Positions 5,537-6,232 of a stretch of 6,232 bases of DNA are shown here, piece after piece (position 1 is the stretch's first letter; the number at the start of each line of letters is the position of its first letter). Under the pieces are notes generated by a model. The model saw only the letters and a program-made list of their open reading frames with translations, searched no databases and had not been told where the DNA came from. A program made the translations under genes and the position numbers. This DNA is from Candidatus Dormiibacterota bacterium (GTDB taxonomy: Bacteria; Chloroflexota; Dormibacteria; UBA8260): NCBI GenBank assembly GCA_955652455.1, contig CATPBU010000018.1, forward strand, positions 1 through 6,232, given 5' to 3'.

Positions 5537-6232
5537 TGCTGACAACCTCGCTCTGGGCAAGCGCGCCGGCGACGACGTGGACGAGACCGTCCTTCTCCCA
5601 GATGACCGCGGTTCCGAGGCCGGTGGAGTCACCGGTGACGACACCTTGCACGCCGTCAATGGTGATGGTCTGCGACGTCATCACGCCCGCGATGATGGGG
5701 ATGGGCAGGGTGCTCGCCGGCTGTCCGATGGCACGGATCTCGGCGGCCAGCTGAGGCGAGATGCCCGGCTGCGACACCAGGAAGTCTTCGAGCTGCGCCA
5801 GGGTGGCGCCGTTGGTGGCGGCGGTGGGCCGCAATCCCTCGCCGACGATCAGCGCTGGCAGGTTGGCACCCAGCTGGTCGCCCGACGTGGCGCTGCCACC
5901 GTAGACGGCAACCACCGCGGGTCCGCCGTTGACCGTGACCGATGCGCCGTTCAGGTTGCCGGGGATCTGCGGTGCCGGGCGGCCGGCCTTGGTCGCGGCG
6001 GCGTTCGCCGCGGACGCATCCAGGGTGAAGGTGGCGCTGCCAGCACCGATCACCTCCCAGCGCACCTGCGCGGGGACGTCCGCGGGCAATGAGGATGTCC
6101 GCAGCACCGGCAGGCCCGTCGCCGCAGCTGCTGCGTTGGCGTCGCTCACCTGGTGCGAGTCGGGTTGGTTGACGTGCATGGTGCCGTACCCCGAGAGGTC
6201 GGGCAGCCCGGTGACGTCGCCCACCGTGAGGC
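5517..6232 (-). CDS. Conserved hypothetical protein, C-terminal part, probably extracytoplasmic (5' end cut by the window edge)
   Basis: The frame is open from the right edge to TGA 5517-5519, giving 237 visible residues. A GTG at 6224 exists, but the frame continues through it, and the visible part starts in mid-domain (LTVGDVTGLPDLSGYG), so the true start is probably outside. The visible part has no cysteine and no transmembrane helix. It is rich in Ala, Thr, Ser and Gly, with short beta-like strands (VRWEVIGAGSATFTLDA, ASVTVNGGPAVVAVYG, TITIDGVQGVVTG). That resembles a folded domain outside the membrane, anchored by an N-terminal segment lying off the window. The end, GTAVIWEKDGLVHVVAGALAQSEVVSIARSL, is reminiscent of DUF4367-type domains in which the last helix scores 'W.e.dG..y.v.g.ls..e.l.iA.sl'. 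This is a resemblance by eye only. The gene overlaps the ATPase start and so probably belongs to the same transcript. It may act as a sensor or accessory protein for the ABC exporter. Its function is unknown. Confidence 0.8.
   Translation of the reverse strand, partial: LTVGDVTGLPDLSGYGTMHVNQPDSHQVSDANAAAAATGLPVLRTSSLPADVPAQVRWEVIGAGSATFTLDASAANAAATKAGRPAPQIPGNLNGASVTVNGGPAVVAVYGGSATSGDQLGANLPALIVGEGLRPTAATNGATLAQLEDFLVSQPGISPQLAAEIRAIGQPASTLPIPIIAGVMTSQTITIDGVQGVVTGDSTGLGTAVIWEKDGLVHVVAGALAQSEVVSIARSLH
5546..5553 (-). promoter_or_regulatory. Ribosome-binding site deciding the ATPase TTG start
   Basis: GAGCGAGG on the minus strand lies inside the end of the upstream gene, 9 nt before TTG 5536. 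It is the best Shine-Dalgarno match near the possible ATPase starts and favours a short 20 bp overlap with the preceding gene. Confidence 0.45.

Overview
The window is GC-rich, densely coded DNA with small intergenic gaps, GTG/TTG start codons and strong G/C preference at third codon positions. That points to a bacterium, most plausibly a high-GC actinobacterium. The lineage is inferred from composition and protein style, because there is no rRNA or marker gene here. I see no tRNA, rRNA, insertion sequence, phage gene or CRISPR array.

There are two convergent gene blocks. The left block is on the + strand. It starts with the C-terminal 484 residues of a large TPR-repeat protein that is cut by the left edge. 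Next, after 56 bp, comes a 586-residue MFS transporter whose C-terminus carries a complete cyclic-nucleotide-binding (CNB) domain. A small stand-alone VOC/glyoxalase-fold protein follows after 40 bp. The style of the TPR tail, and the CNB domain next to it, suggest that the first gene could be the end of a class III cyclase-ATPase-TPR protein. In that case a nucleotide-making sensor and a nucleotide-binding transporter would sit side by side. The cyclase part lies outside the window, so this remains a hypothesis.

The right block is on the - strand and is read from the right edge toward the centre. It begins with the C-terminal 237 residues of an unrecognised protein that looks extracytoplasmic and is cut by the right edge. 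An ABC transporter ATPase follows and overlaps that gene. An ABC-2 type permease comes last and overlaps the ATPase stop in an ATGA arrangement. The tight overlaps indicate one transcript and translational coupling. The ATPase and permease together form a minimal ABC-2 exporter of unknown substrate.

The two blocks meet tail to tail in a 40 bp gap (3686-3725) with no convincing terminator. The most interesting point is the MFS-CNB fusion, with an apparently intact phosphate-binding cassette, beside a possible signalling ATPase/cyclase tail. Lesser points are a candidate leaderless promoter at the VOC gene, and a 14-codon minigene in the TPR-MFS gap that is separated from the MFS start by one in-frame stop.
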